A stretch of 64,000 nt of DNA. Source: Mycolicibacterium sp. (GTDB lineage Bacteria; Actinomycetota; Actinomycetes; Mycobacteriales; Mycobacteriaceae). A program made the position numbers and the translations under genes. The notes under the pieces were generated by a model. The model was not told the origin of the DNA, did not search any database, and was given only the letters and a program-made list of their open reading frames with translations. Positions 16,380-24,242 of this stretch are shown here, piece after piece; positions within the stretch are counted from its first letter, which is position 1, and each line of letters opens with the position of its first letter. The stretch is taken from the NCBI RefSeq assembly GCF_016462545.1, contig NZ_JAEMTA010000012.1, positions 1-64,000 on the forward strand, read 5' to 3'.

Positions 16380-17118
16380 GCGCCTGTGGCCGACGCCGGT
16401 CCGGAACTTGACGAGCCCACGGTCTTCCTTCGCGACGGCTCATCGATCGCCGCGGAGGTCGTCGTCGGTGCCGACGGTGCGTGCTCGACGATGCGGCGAG
16501 TGGTCTCCGACGTCGAGCCGGTCTGCACCCGCACGTGCTTCGCGACGATCCAGTCGCCCGGCGGTCGTCAGCTATCGTCCGAAGGCCAGGACGTCATCGG
16601 TCGCGGCACGATCATGGCCGTGTCGCCGGGGCTGGGCATCCTGGTTCAACACAACGCGGACGGCAATGATGAGCGGATACGTTGCGGCCAACGAGTCGCG
16701 GGAGTGGGTTGAATCCCTCGACATCGCAGACGATGCCGTCATCCGAGATCTGCTGGCGCACCACCTGCTGGGCTGGGCGCACGCGCTTGCCGATCTGGTG
16801 CCGGCGAACGCGTCGAGACCCGTCCTGCGTCACATCCACGCGTTACCAGCAGATCATCGCTGGGAGTCGGTGCCGGGTGTGACCCTACTCGGCGACGCCG
16901 CACATCTCATGTCGCCGTTCGCCGGACAGTGCGTCACCCTCGCCATGTTCGACGGTGCGGACCTCGCCAGACACCTCGCCGCAACACCCGCTGATAGCGA
17001 GCCGGCCACCAGAACCCATGAGCGAGCGATGTCTTTGCGAAGTGCAGAGGTCGCCCGGCAGTGCGGACAATGTGGTGCGGTCTTTGGCGACGACGTGCCG
17101 CACGGCGTCGTCGACTAG
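16380..17118 (+). pseudogene. Remnant of an FAD-dependent aromatic-ring/TetX-like monooxygenase
   Basis: The middle and end of a class A flavin monooxygenase are recognisable across two frames. The first, up to about 16670, has VFLRDGSSIAAEVVVGADGACSTMRRVV, the conserved DG motif. The second, from about 16670, has WVESLDIADDAVIRDLLAHHLLGW and VTLLGDAAHLMSPFAGQCVTLAMFDGADLAR, the GD motif binding the FAD ribityl chain. The N-terminal GxGxxG part is absent and the two pieces need a 1-base shift to join. The gene is thus 5'-truncated and frameshifted and should be inactive. Confidence 0.8.
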
Positions 17119-17161
17119 TTCCGCGACCGTCTGCGCCAGGGGAAGCAAAGGGCCTCAGCCG

Positions 17162-17971
17162 TCAGGCGCCATCCCGCCACGTCAACACTTGCTTGAGGGA
17201 CGTGAGGTCGTAACCGTCATCGGCGGTGAGCTCGGTCTGGAACAGCGTGACACCGGCCTCACGGAAGGCATCGGCGCTGTGTTCGTCTTCCCAGAGCGTC
17301 GAGCGTTCGATGTCGGCGCCGCTGCGGCCGTACGTCGCTGCCAGCTCATCGACGCGATCGCTGGATTTGCGGAACGCGTCGAGATCCTGAAATGCATGCC
17401 AGATGTCGGCGTGTCGGGCAACCGCGGGCAGCGAGCGCTTGGGCCCCGTGCCGCCGATGAGGATTGGGAGCTCGCGCACGGGGGGTGGAATGAGTGCGGC
17501 GAGCCGCTTCTCGATGCGAAGCAGGCTCTCGTCGAACAGATCGAAGCGGGACCCGAAGGTGCCGAAGTCGTAGCCGTAAGTGGTGTAATCCTTTTCGTAC
17601 CAGCCTGCTCCGAGTCCCAGGATCAGCCGACCGCCGCTGATGTGGTCGACGGTGCGCGCCATGTCGGCGAGAAGGTCCGCGTTGCGGTAGCCGACCCCCG
17701 TGACGAGGAGTCCGATCTCCGCGTGGGAGGTGATCTCGCCCCACGACGCCAATGCGGTCCAACCCTCGAAATTGGGCACGTCGGGTTGCTCGTCGGTGAG
17801 GACGGGCTTGCCGTCGACGATGCCCTCCATCGTCGGGCGGTGGAAGTGGTCGTAGCCGAAGATCACGTCGACGCCGAGGTCGTCGGCGGCCAGGACGGCG
17901 TCGCGCCACGTGGCGTAGTCGGGCGTGCCGCCGGGCTGGATCTGCACGGCGACGCGGACGGGACGAGTCAT
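17162..17971 (-). CDS. LLM-class F420-dependent oxidoreductase
   Basis: A 269-residue luciferase-like (TIM-barrel) protein with VAVQIQPGG, DVIFGYDHFH, ITSHAEIGLLVTGVGYRNADLLADMARTVDHISGGRLILGLGAGWYEKDY and PILIGGTGPKRSLPAVARHADIWHAF. These are the standard LLM signatures; mycobacterial members mostly use coenzyme F420. The Met at 17971 has AAGGAG upstream. The substrate is unknown. It is flanked by gene remnants on both sides. Confidence 0.9.
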   Translation of the reverse strand: MTRPVRVAVQIQPGGTPDYATWRDAVLAADDLGVDVIFGYDHFHRPTMEGIVDGKPVLTDEQPDVPNFEGWTALASWGEITSHAEIGLLVTGVGYRNADLLADMARTVDHISGGRLILGLGAGWYEKDYTTYGYDFGTFGSRFDLFDESLLRIEKRLAALIPPPVRELPILIGGTGPKRSLPAVARHADIWHAFQDLDAFRKSSDRVDELAATYGRSGADIERSTLWEDEHSADAFREAGVTLFQTELTADDGYDLTSLKQVLTWRDGA

Positions 17972-18125
17972 GGATGCTCCTTGGTCGGAAGGGTCGACCC
18001 CTGAGCCAAGCTCATCGGGTGCGGGTTTATTCCGAGGTTGCGGCGTCGCCATCGGTGAAGTCGGTGGAATACATCGAACGAGCGGTCCCGCTGAGAACTA
18101 GATGCGTGGTCCGCGCGAACGAATC

Positions 18126-18240
18126 CGCGATGACATCAACCGTTGGTCAGTCCGAGCAACCAGAGAGGCGACATGTAACGAGTATCCAATTCGCAACGCA
18201 TGCAGAGCTTTTCGATCTGGCCGGTAAGCGGGGTGGCGTC
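18126..18240 (+). pseudogene. Broken copy of the start of the 6.5-kb SDR gene
   Basis: The segment at about 18183-18222 is almost identical to 6563-6600: both contain ccaattcgcaacgcat, then cagagcttttcga. It encodes the same QFATHxELFDL-GK start as the intact SDR. Weaker similarity continues upstream through the leader (catcaac at 18126 matching 6510). After the GK the match is lost and no Rossmann loop follows. It is therefore a decayed partial duplication of promoter plus N-terminus. Confidence 0.7.
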
Positions 18241-18327
18241 GGGGCGCCGAAATCGACTGCCGAACAGGGCGGATGCGTCCGTCACGGTACCCGCCCACCA
18301 CGCCTGTCGATTGTCGGCATCCGAGCC

Positions 18328-19041
18328 TCAGAGGGTGAACGCCTGCGGCGGCCCGGCGAGCGTGGCCTTGGCCTGTAGCCCGATTGCGTCGGCAATCTCG
18401 ATCTCGCCCGCCTCCAGCCCCTCTAGGGCCAGCTCGACGAGTGCGGCCGGTTCGGTGACTGCGCCTTCGGAGAACTCGATCCCGGCCGTGCGGGCGAAGT
18501 CGTACAAGGTCTGAGTGCCGATGAGTCCGGGCACGAGACCAACGACCTGCGTTCCCTGGCTTGCCAATTCGAGGCGCACGCCGTTGGTGAGCCCCCACTC
18601 GGCTGACTTGGCTGCAGCGTAGGCGGTGTTACCGTCCACGGTGAGCCACGCGGCTGCCGACAGCACGTTGACGATGGCACCGCCGCCGTTGCGGGCGAGA
18701 ACCGGTGCGAACGCCCGGATGACGTTCAACGTGCCGAAGTAGTTCGACTCCATCACCCACCGGATGGCCTCCATCTCGCCGGTCACCAGGCTGCCGCCCG
18801 CGGTGTCGGCGGCGTTGTTGATCAGAACGTCGACGTCATCGGCGAGCTCGGCGGCAGCTCGGACCGAGTCTCGATCGGTGATATCCAAGGGCACCACCTC
18901 GGCCCCGGGAATGTCGACGAGGTCGGGCCGTCGTGACGTGGCGTACACCTTGGCCCCGCGGCGCAAGAGTTCGGTGGCGAACGACGCCCCAATGCCGCGA
19001 TTGGAGCCGGTGACCAAAGCCGTGGCGCCTGCCAATTTCAT
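18328..19041 (-). CDS. SDR family oxidoreductase
   Basis: A 237-residue SDR with TGSNRGIGASFATELLRRGAKVYATSRRP near residue 10, INNAADT in place of NNAG, a Ser in NVLSAAAWL and YAAAKSAEWGL as the catalytic Tyr/Lys motif. It ends without the classical DGG tail, like the SDR at 33365, to which it is clearly related (same AKVYATSRRPDLVDIPG type of stretch). The start at 19041 has GGAGGACAA. It is divergent from a TetR gene and two matching operators lie between them. Confidence 0.9.
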   Translation of the reverse strand: MKLAGATALVTGSNRGIGASFATELLRRGAKVYATSRRPDLVDIPGAEVVPLDITDRDSVRAAAELADDVDVLINNAADTAGGSLVTGEMEAIRWVMESNYFGTLNVIRAFAPVLARNGGGAIVNVLSAAAWLTVDGNTAYAAAKSAEWGLTNGVRLELASQGTQVVGLVPGLIGTQTLYDFARTAGIEFSEGAVTEPAALVELALEGLEAGEIEIADAIGLQAKATLAGPPQAFTL

Positions 19042-19071
19042 TTGTCCTCCACAGTCATTCGAGTGAACCAA

Positions 19072-19093
19072 AAGATGACCATCGGGTCATCTT
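19072..19093. promoter_or_regulatory. Palindromic TetR operator 1
   Basis: Perfect 9-bp arms AAGATGACC (19072-19080) and GGTCATCTT (19085-19093) around the spacer ATCG. It lies 31 bases upstream of the SDR start and 57 bases before the TetR start. Confidence 0.8.
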
Positions 19094-19113
19094 GTCCCCG
19101 TCACTGTAGGCAG

Positions 19114-19135
19114 AAGGTGACCGCATGGTCAACTT
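19114..19135. promoter_or_regulatory. Palindromic TetR operator 2
   Basis: Arms AAGGTGACC (19114-19122) and GGTCAACTT (19127-19135) around GCAT, matching operator 1 at 16 of 18 arm positions. The centres of the two operators are 42 bp apart, four helical turns, so dimers would sit on the same face. It lies 15 bases before the TetR start. Confidence 0.75.
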
Positions 19136-19149
19136 GGTAGCATGCAGGG

Positions 19150-19752
19150 GTGACATCACCCGTTCGTGCCCTGCGCGCCGACGCCGCGCGCAACCGCGAG
19201 TCGTTACTGGCCGCGGCCGAGGACGAGTTCGCCGAGCGTGGCGTCGAGGCCTCGGTCGCAGATATCGCCCGTCGCGCCGGGGTGGCCAAGGGCACGGTGT
19301 TTCGGCACTTCGCCTCCAAGGAAGACCTGATCGCCTCCCTGGTCTGCGGGCACCTCGTCACCCTCACCGACGCCGCGCATCGGCTGGCGGACGCGAGTGA
19401 TCCCGGTGCGGCCCTGCTGGAGTTCCTCACCATCGCCGCCGACCAGCGGCGCCAGCACGATCTGACCTATCTGCAGAGCTACAGCGCGAACGACGCCAGG
19501 GTGATCGCCATTCGCGAAGAGGTACATGCCGGTGTGGCGAAGCTCGTGGCCAACGCCCGCGCTGCCGGCGCGATCCGGCCCGATGTCACCGGGACCGACG
19601 TCTTTCTGCTCATGTGCGCACCGGTGCACGTGATGGACGGTCACCCGAATCCGCCGCCCGACTTGTGGCGGCGATACCTGGCGATCATCTTCGACGGGCT
19701 ACGCCCGGAAGGCGCGAGCCAGCTACCGGTGCCCGAGCCTGAATTGTCCTGA
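19150..19752 (+). CDS. TetR-family repressor
   Basis: A 200-residue TetR protein. The DNA-binding part (about 8-60) reads ADAARNRESLLAAAEDEFAERGVEASVADIARRAGVAKGTVFRHFASKEDLIASLV. The remainder is a helical ligand domain ending in an unstructured Pro/Glu tail. The GTG at 19150 is chosen; ribosome-binding sequence is weak. It should repress itself and the divergent SDR through the two operators at 19072-19135. Confidence 0.92.
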   Translation: MTSPVRALRADAARNRESLLAAAEDEFAERGVEASVADIARRAGVAKGTVFRHFASKEDLIASLVCGHLVTLTDAAHRLADASDPGAALLEFLTIAADQRRQHDLTYLQSYSANDARVIAIREEVHAGVAKLVANARAAGAIRPDVTGTDVFLLMCAPVHVMDGHPNPPPDLWRRYLAIIFDGLRPEGASQLPVPEPELS

Positions 19753-19801
19753 AAGGGTGAGATTCCCGTGACTGCTGGCTGGACACCGTAGTCGCCGAGC
19801 C

Positions 19802-19990
19802 TCATCGCGACCCCTCGGCACGAATAGCCCACGGTTCAACGCCCACGATCTCGACGACCGACGTCGTGCGTCCCCATGAGGATCCGATCGCACTGGCACG
19901 CAACCCTTCCCAGCCCGTCTCGATAGAGATGCGGAATCTCGATCGTCGAGCCGCGATCCTGACCAGTCGGTCTCGTTCCCCCTCATCCAT
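19802..19990 (-). CDS. Small hypothetical protein, doubtful
   Basis: A 62-residue frame from an ATG at 19990. The stretch DRLVRIAARRSRFRISIETGWEGLRASAIGSSWGRTTSVVEIVGVEPWAIRA looks protein-like, with alternating hydrophobic residues and high third-position GC. There is no clear ribosome site and no recognised family. It is the only candidate in the 430-base gap between the TetR and cold-shock-like genes; it may be a fragment. Confidence 0.35.
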   Translation of the reverse strand: MDEGERDRLVRIAARRSRFRISIETGWEGLRASAIGSSWGRTTSVVEIVGVEPWAIRAEGSR

Positions 19991-20182
19991 GTCACCCAGT
20001 CAACGCCGCGGCCACACCGTCCAGCAACCGATTTTCGGTTGCGCAGTGCCGCCGTCGCCGTCTGAGGCAATGACCGCAATCGCGATGTGCTGCCGCGCGA
20101 CCACAACTCACGGGTGCACTGTGTCGACTTGACAGTGTCCGACATCGACCTGGGATGGATTGCTTTGCCGGGCTATGGTCGA

Positions 20183-20509
20183 GTGGTGTGGTCAGTAGGC
20201 ACGGTACGGGAGTGGCATCGCGAGCACGGGTGGGGAATCATCGATTCTCTCGACACCCCCGGCGGCTGTTGGGTTCACTACAGCCACCTATGGGGCGACG
20301 ACACACCAGTGGCGGCCCCGGGTGAAGTCGTCGAAGTGTCCACCGGCTTCCGAGAACTGTTCGTTTCCGAGACCGTTGACTTTCAGTGGAAAACTCCGGG
20401 TCAGGATGGCTTCGACCATAGCGCGGTCACGGTCCGGCCCCAGGGACGTACAGCCCCACACTGCACCGTCCGCCGACGGGTGATCTCCGATCAAGCACAA
20501 CCTGGCTGA
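20183..20509 (+). CDS. Cold-shock-domain-like protein
   Basis: A 108-residue protein. The core GTVREWHREHGWGIIDSLDTPGGCWVHYSHLWGDD resembles a cold-shock domain: the first strand plus GWG-I in place of the usual GFGFI, and VHYSHL in place of VHFSAI. VxVSTGFRE and AVTVRPQG follow. Such domains bind single-stranded nucleic acid in the cytoplasm. The GTG at 20183 or 20186 is the probable start; a longer upstream frame lacks domain character. The lipoprotein gene follows after 12 bases. Confidence 0.7.
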   Translation: MVWSVGTVREWHREHGWGIIDSLDTPGGCWVHYSHLWGDDTPVAAPGEVVEVSTGFRELFVSETVDFQWKTPGQDGFDHSAVTVRPQGRTAPHCTVRRRVISDQAQPG

Positions 20510-20521
20510 CCAGGAGACGAC

Positions 20522-21109
20522 ATGACGATGGGGCGGAGTTCCCGCGTGTCGTTGACGTTGGCAGCTGTGCTGGCCGCGGGGGTGGCGGCTGCCTGCTCGA
20601 CCGGCGTGCCAAAGTCCAGCGCGCCGCACACGCCGGTCCCGCCGCCGGCCATTTCCGCGACCGATCACACCGTGCTCGTGACGTGGCAGCTCGCAGATTC
20701 GTTCGACGTCCTGCCCAACGGTTCGTGCTCCGGTCGTGGTGAGAATCGCGGAATGCGCGATGGTGCACGCATTCAGTTGCAGGGCAACAGCACTGGGTTC
20801 TACGACGACACCCTTGCCACGGCGACATTTGAGCGCCGCGCCCTCAGCCCCAAGCAGTTCCTGATCGACGACGGCCTCTACTGCGTCTTGCGGGCCGTGT
20901 TCGCGCCCTCGCTACCGGACCCCGATGGCTACTCAGTGTCGTTTCCAGGCACCCCGGTCCGCTGGGATCACCTTGGGCGGCCAGGGGTGGGTACACCGTT
21001 TGGGCGAGCGGACGACCCACCAGGATACGGCGCATACAACCTTGGCTCTCAACGTTGCCCGAGCCTCCTAGACCCGCCTGACAAGCTTTGCCCAGAAGGG
21101 TCGGAGTAG
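20522..21109 (+). CDS. Putative lipoprotein
   Basis: A 195-residue protein with a hydrophobic signal and a lipobox VAAAC at about residue 25, then a Pro/Ser linker. The mature domain has four further cysteines (SCSGRG, LYCVL, QRCPSLL, KLCPEG) that could form two disulphides. The start at 20522 has AGGAGA upstream. The family was not recognised; it is exported and membrane-attached. Co-transcribed with the cold-shock-like gene. Confidence 0.75.
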   Translation: MTMGRSSRVSLTLAAVLAAGVAAACSTGVPKSSAPHTPVPPPAISATDHTVLVTWQLADSFDVLPNGSCSGRGENRGMRDGARIQLQGNSTGFYDDTLATATFERRALSPKQFLIDDGLYCVLRAVFAPSLPDPDGYSVSFPGTPVRWDHLGRPGVGTPFGRADDPPGYGAYNLGSQRCPSLLDPPDKLCPEGSE

Positions 21110-21496
21110 GCACGCCAATTCAGTCATACGTCGCGCGGCGAAGCCCGCCGACTCGACCGCAGTCGCATGTCGGTCGTCGGGTCCTTGGCCATGCCTCTGG
21201 CGATCACCGTGTCGAGTTGCCCAGCGGACTGCCGGCGATGTGGAAGACGTCCCCCAGACGGATCTGCGTCGTGAACGTTGCTCCCCGGTTGATGGTAATG
21301 AATCCGGTATGGGCACAGAAGGATTGACGGCGCGGCGGCTGGCGGTGGCCCACGGCAGCAGCAGTGTCACGGCTGCGACCCCGCAGAAGACGTAGAGCCA
21401 GCCCAGCATGCTCTGGTCATTCTCGGGCAGCACGCCGTCGGCCCGCGCCGCAGGCGCGCCGACCAAGGTCATGACTAACAGCATGCGGTTCGACAT
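21068..21496 (-). CDS. Possible small membrane protein, likely frameshifted
   Basis: The first about 55 residues from the ATG at 21496 look real: a signal-like stretch (MSNRMLLVMTLVGAPAARA) and a membrane segment (GWLYVFCGVAAVTLLLPWATA). Beyond residue 60 the frame becomes Arg/Ser-rich and overlaps the lipoprotein gene. Another frame over about 21211-21344 instead reads HTGFITINRGATFTTQIRLGDVFHIAG, which looks coding. The gene may therefore be a frameshifted remnant. A set of G/C hairpin arms lies directly upstream at 21516-21546. Confidence 0.3.
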   Translation of the reverse strand: MSNRMLLVMTLVGAPAARADGVLPENDQSMLGWLYVFCGVAAVTLLLPWATASRRAVNPSVPIPDSLPSTGEQRSRRRSVWGTSSTSPAVRWATRHGDRQRHGQGPDDRHATAVESAGFAARRMTELACLLRPFWAKLVRRV

Positions 21497-21515
21497 GGCC
21501 AGTGTTGCCTTGAGT

Positions 21516-21546
21516 CACCCCCCTGTAGGTGGGGGATTACCCCCAC
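21516..21546. repeat. Three alternating complementary arms (competing hairpins)
   Basis: CACCCCC (21516-21522), GTGGGGG (21529-21535) and CCCCCAC (21540-21546) lie in a row. The middle arm can pair perfectly with either neighbour, giving two mutually exclusive 7-bp hairpins. In DNA form the sites resemble G-tract palindromes bound by CsoR-type metal regulators, but no such regulator is in the window. Confidence 0.6.
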
Positions 21547-21668
21547 TGTGGCCGCAGCAGTTTCTCCACCGCGACGCAGTTCCGGAGATCAGCGCGTGCA
21601 CCGATCAACGCGGGTTGATTCTGCGAAATTGGGATCGGTAGGCGCTTGGACGGTATTCACTCGACGCC

Positions 21669-22088
21669 ATGAAGAACATGATCATCGCGGCGATCGCGAC
21701 GGGCTGCGCCGCCGTGAGCCTCGGACTGGCGGCACCCGCCAACGCGGATCTCGCTCCGGGGAATTACAACTACCACAGCGTCATGGCCAATGGGATCGTC
21801 ACCGACAACCTGATTCGGGTGACGAGCTGCGGCGCCGGCTGCATCTCGATCTTCAATCTCACGTTGAACACCGACCAAGGACAGGCGTACATCCAGGGCA
21901 CCCAGTACGTGCTCGACCAGTTCATTCCCGGTGGCGCGTTCTGCCCCGACGGGCGTCCGGTCGACGTGGTTACCCGCGCCACCTTCAATCTCGACGGCAC
22001 GAACGGTCTCTACACACTCAGCGGCCCCAATCCCTGCGGTACCAGCGGCCCGGTGGGCGAGACGCGGTTCACTCTCACTCCTGCCTGA
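21669..22088 (+). CDS. Small secreted protein
   Basis: A 139-residue protein with a signal peptide (MKNMIIAAIATGCAAVSLGLAAPANA) and a mature domain of about 113 residues. It has four cysteines in pairs (SCGAGC; FCPDG and NPCGTSG) and beta-type alternation (GNYNYHSVM, TRATFNLDGTNGLYTLSG, ETRFTLTPA). It is exported, probably disulphide-bonded, of unknown function and typical of mycobacterial secretomes. The start is an ATG at 21669. Confidence 0.8.
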   Translation: MKNMIIAAIATGCAAVSLGLAAPANADLAPGNYNYHSVMANGIVTDNLIRVTSCGAGCISIFNLTLNTDQGQAYIQGTQYVLDQFIPGGAFCPDGRPVDVVTRATFNLDGTNGLYTLSGPNPCGTSGPVGETRFTLTPA

Positions 22089-22149
22089 GCGACTCGAGGA
22101 ACTTCCGGGCCACCTTGTCTACCTCGACCCGTCACGGGCGGGCCAACGC

Positions 22150-22353
22150 ACCCAAGTTCTCGGACTACACCTGTTAGCCAACGACACTGACATGCTGGAC
22201 GGCGTCGACATGCCGAAGAATAACCCGGCCGACGTGATCCGCCAGGCACTTGACGACCTGGAGTCCGGGGCGGACGAAGTGCTGGCCGACAACGAAATTC
22301 GGCAAGGAATGCGCTGCTGGCCCAGCCGCCAGGCCATGTATGCCGGAGGTTGA
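22150..22353 (+). pseudogene. C-terminal remnant of an SDR
   Basis: The frame encodes VLGLHLLANDTDMLDGVDMPKNNPADVIRQALDDLESGADEVLADNEIRQ. This matches the last third of SDRs such as the one at 33365 (VGYMDTDM, then DPGVVARLALDGLYAGDREVLGDD). Nothing upstream encodes the Rossmann or catalytic parts and there is no start, so only a fragment of about 65 residues survives. It follows the secreted protein gene by about 60 bases. Confidence 0.7.
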
Positions 22354-22697
22354 GCCTTGAGCGTGTTCGCCCAGCGCTGTCCGCTCACCGAACGTTCGGG
22401 TGTGGGGTGTCCCGCGGATAGGCGCTTACATCCCTCCCTAGGGGTGTGGTGCGCGACCCCCCGACGGTGGTCGACTGAGTGCACGCCGAGCACCTGGTCG
22501 ACAGGGAAGGGGGCACCGAGAGCCCGAGTTCAGGGATGCGGGACCTTTCTCATCGCGCTTCGGCCTGATCAGCGGTCATCTACGCGGAAACGCTGCGCGA
22601 CAACGGCTTCGGGCCGTTCTGGACTTGGCCCCGAGGTACTGGCGGTTTCGCGAAAGTTGCAGGGTACGCCCTGCTCAGCATGGGAGGTTAAGTCGAA
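22354..22697. other. Intergenic region upstream of the paired-domain genes
   Basis: No gene is supported in 344 bases. GGGAGG lies 9 bases before the start at 22698. The GC-rich leader could fold, but no known riboswitch was recognised. Confidence 0.4.
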
Positions 22698-23258
22698 ATG
22701 CCCAGTTGGATATGGATATTGGTCGCGATCGCTGTCGTGATCTTGATCGTAGCAGTGGTCATTGCCACCCGGGGTCGACGCGACTCCGGCCGGCTCAAGC
22801 AGCGCTTCGGCCCCGAGTACGACCGCACGGTGTCCGAGGCCGGCGACGAGCGGGCCGCCGAGAAGGAACTCATCGCCCGGGAGCGCAAGCGGGACAAGCT
22901 CGACATCCGGCCCCTGAGCCCCGGGGCGCTGGACGGCTTCGCCAACCGGTGGCGGGCCGTACAGACCGCGTTCGTCGATCATCCGTCGAGCGCGGTGGGA
23001 GAAGCCGATCTGCTCGTCACGGAGGTGATGCGTGAGCGTGGCTACCCGGTGGACGACTTCGACCGCCAGGCCGCCGACATCTCGGTCGACCACCCCACGG
23101 TGGTCGCGGATTACCGCGCAGCGCACGACATTCACCTCGCGCAGCAGAGGGGAGACGTTGGCACCGAGCAGCAGCGGCAGGCGTTCGTCCACTACCGCGC
23201 ACTGTTCACGAAGTTGCTCGAATCGGAGAAGGACAAGTCACAGGAGGCACGCGCATGA
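22698..23258 (+). CDS. Membrane-anchored protein with a helical domain shared by its neighbour
   Basis: A 186-residue protein. Residues 3-24 form one membrane helix (SWIWILVAIAVVILIVAVVIA), followed by a charged helical linker and a domain at about 80-180. That domain has RWRAVQTAFVDHPSSAVGEADLLVTEVMRERGY and QAFVHYRALFTKLLES. The same pattern recurs in the next gene. The topology suggests a cytoplasmic domain tethered to the membrane. Start ATG at 22698 with GGAGG. The function is unknown; the family occurs in actinobacteria as a hypothetical protein. Confidence 0.85.
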   Translation: MPSWIWILVAIAVVILIVAVVIATRGRRDSGRLKQRFGPEYDRTVSEAGDERAAEKELIARERKRDKLDIRPLSPGALDGFANRWRAVQTAFVDHPSSAVGEADLLVTEVMRERGYPVDDFDRQAADISVDHPTVVADYRAAHDIHLAQQRGDVGTEQQRQAFVHYRALFTKLLESEKDKSQEARA

Positions 23259-23887
23259 CCACCCACGATCAGCACACGGATTACGACCCGTCTGTCGACC
23301 CGTCGACCGATCGGCGTCCCGCCGACCGGCAGGACTACGCCACCTGGCAGGGCGCCGCGCCGGAGAACGACCAGAACTCCGGCTACGCCGATCAGTCAGC
23401 GGGCCTCGGCTCTCGACCGACGTCGGAGCCGCCGTTGATGGAGACCGTGGCGCAACCGAGCGACGAGCGTCTCGCCCAGCCGTCGGACGAGCAGATGAAC
23501 CATCCGTCCGGCTACCACCTCTCGCAGCAGGGGTCGGTGACCGATCCGTCTGGCGTTCAGAGCGTGTCATCGAGCACGGAAGCCACCGGCGCTGCGGGTG
23601 GAAGCTCAGCGGCGATCGGGGACAACCTCTTCGCCGACGATGAGATGGTCGGGCTCCGCGCCCGGTGGGACAGCGTCCAGGCCAGTTTCGTCGACGACCC
23701 GAAGGAGTGCGTGCAGAAGGCCGACGGACTGGTCTCCGACGTCGTCGATCAGCTGACGTCCGGCTTCTGCCAAGCGCGTTCACGGCTCGAGGAACAGTGG
23801 GCCCGCGGCGAGGAGGCCTCGACCGAGGATCTGCGGATCGCCCTGAAGCGCTATCGGGAGTTCTTCGACCGCCTGCTGGCCGTCTGA
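23255..23887 (+). CDS. Disordered protein with the same C-terminal helical domain
   Basis: A 210-residue protein. Residues 1-120 are polar and low-complexity (Asp, Ser, Gln, Pro; repeats of AQPSDE and HPSG). The C-terminal 85 residues (RARWDSVQASFVDDPKECVQKADGLVSDVVDQL, then RIALKRYREFFDRLLAV) are homologous to the domain in the preceding gene. Its ATG overlaps that gene's stop by 4 nt, so both are made together and may hetero-associate. A hairpin terminator follows. No function is known. Confidence 0.85.
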   Translation: MTTHDQHTDYDPSVDPSTDRRPADRQDYATWQGAAPENDQNSGYADQSAGLGSRPTSEPPLMETVAQPSDERLAQPSDEQMNHPSGYHLSQQGSVTDPSGVQSVSSSTEATGAAGGSSAAIGDNLFADDEMVGLRARWDSVQASFVDDPKECVQKADGLVSDVVDQLTSGFCQARSRLEEQWARGEEASTEDLRIALKRYREFFDRLLAV

Positions 23888-23902
23888 CTCTCTGCCGCTA
23901 CG

Positions 23903-23938
23903 ACACCGGCCCGCTGTCCGACGGCAGGGGGCCGGTGT
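23903..23938 (+). terminator. Hairpin terminator
   Basis: A 10-bp perfect stem (acaccggccc at 23903-23912 with 23929-23938) and a 16-base loop, starting 16 bases after the stop of the preceding gene. Confidence 0.75.
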
Positions 23939-24242
23939 TCGTTCGTCGGAGGTGCGGTCGGCGAGGGGCATTCCCGTGCTAGATCAGGGAGCCGCGAACT
24001 GCGTGAGATATCGCCCGCCAGAGGCTCTTTCGCCCACCGCTCCTGGCGTCGTGTGAGGCCGCTGGCTGTCGGCCTCGGCTGAGCAGTGAGTCCGCCGTCC
24101 ATCGCGAATCCTTTGGCGTTGGCCGACCGGCGTGACTGAGCTGCAGTTCGCGGATTGCCTGCATTGCAAGACAACTCGTTCGGGCGGACCGGCGGGAGTG
24201 TGAGGTAGTCGCAATTCGCAAGTCGTGCGGGCAACCAACTTA
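23939..24242. other. Intergenic stretch, nothing recognised
   Basis: About 300 bases between the terminator and the VOC gene's stop. Open frames on both strands have non-coding composition; no repeat or RNA signal was recognised. Confidence 0.4.

Noticed and set aside
22354..22697. Riboswitch upstream of the 22698 gene
   Set aside because: The leader is GC-rich and could fold, but no conserved core of a known riboswitch class could be identified by eye.
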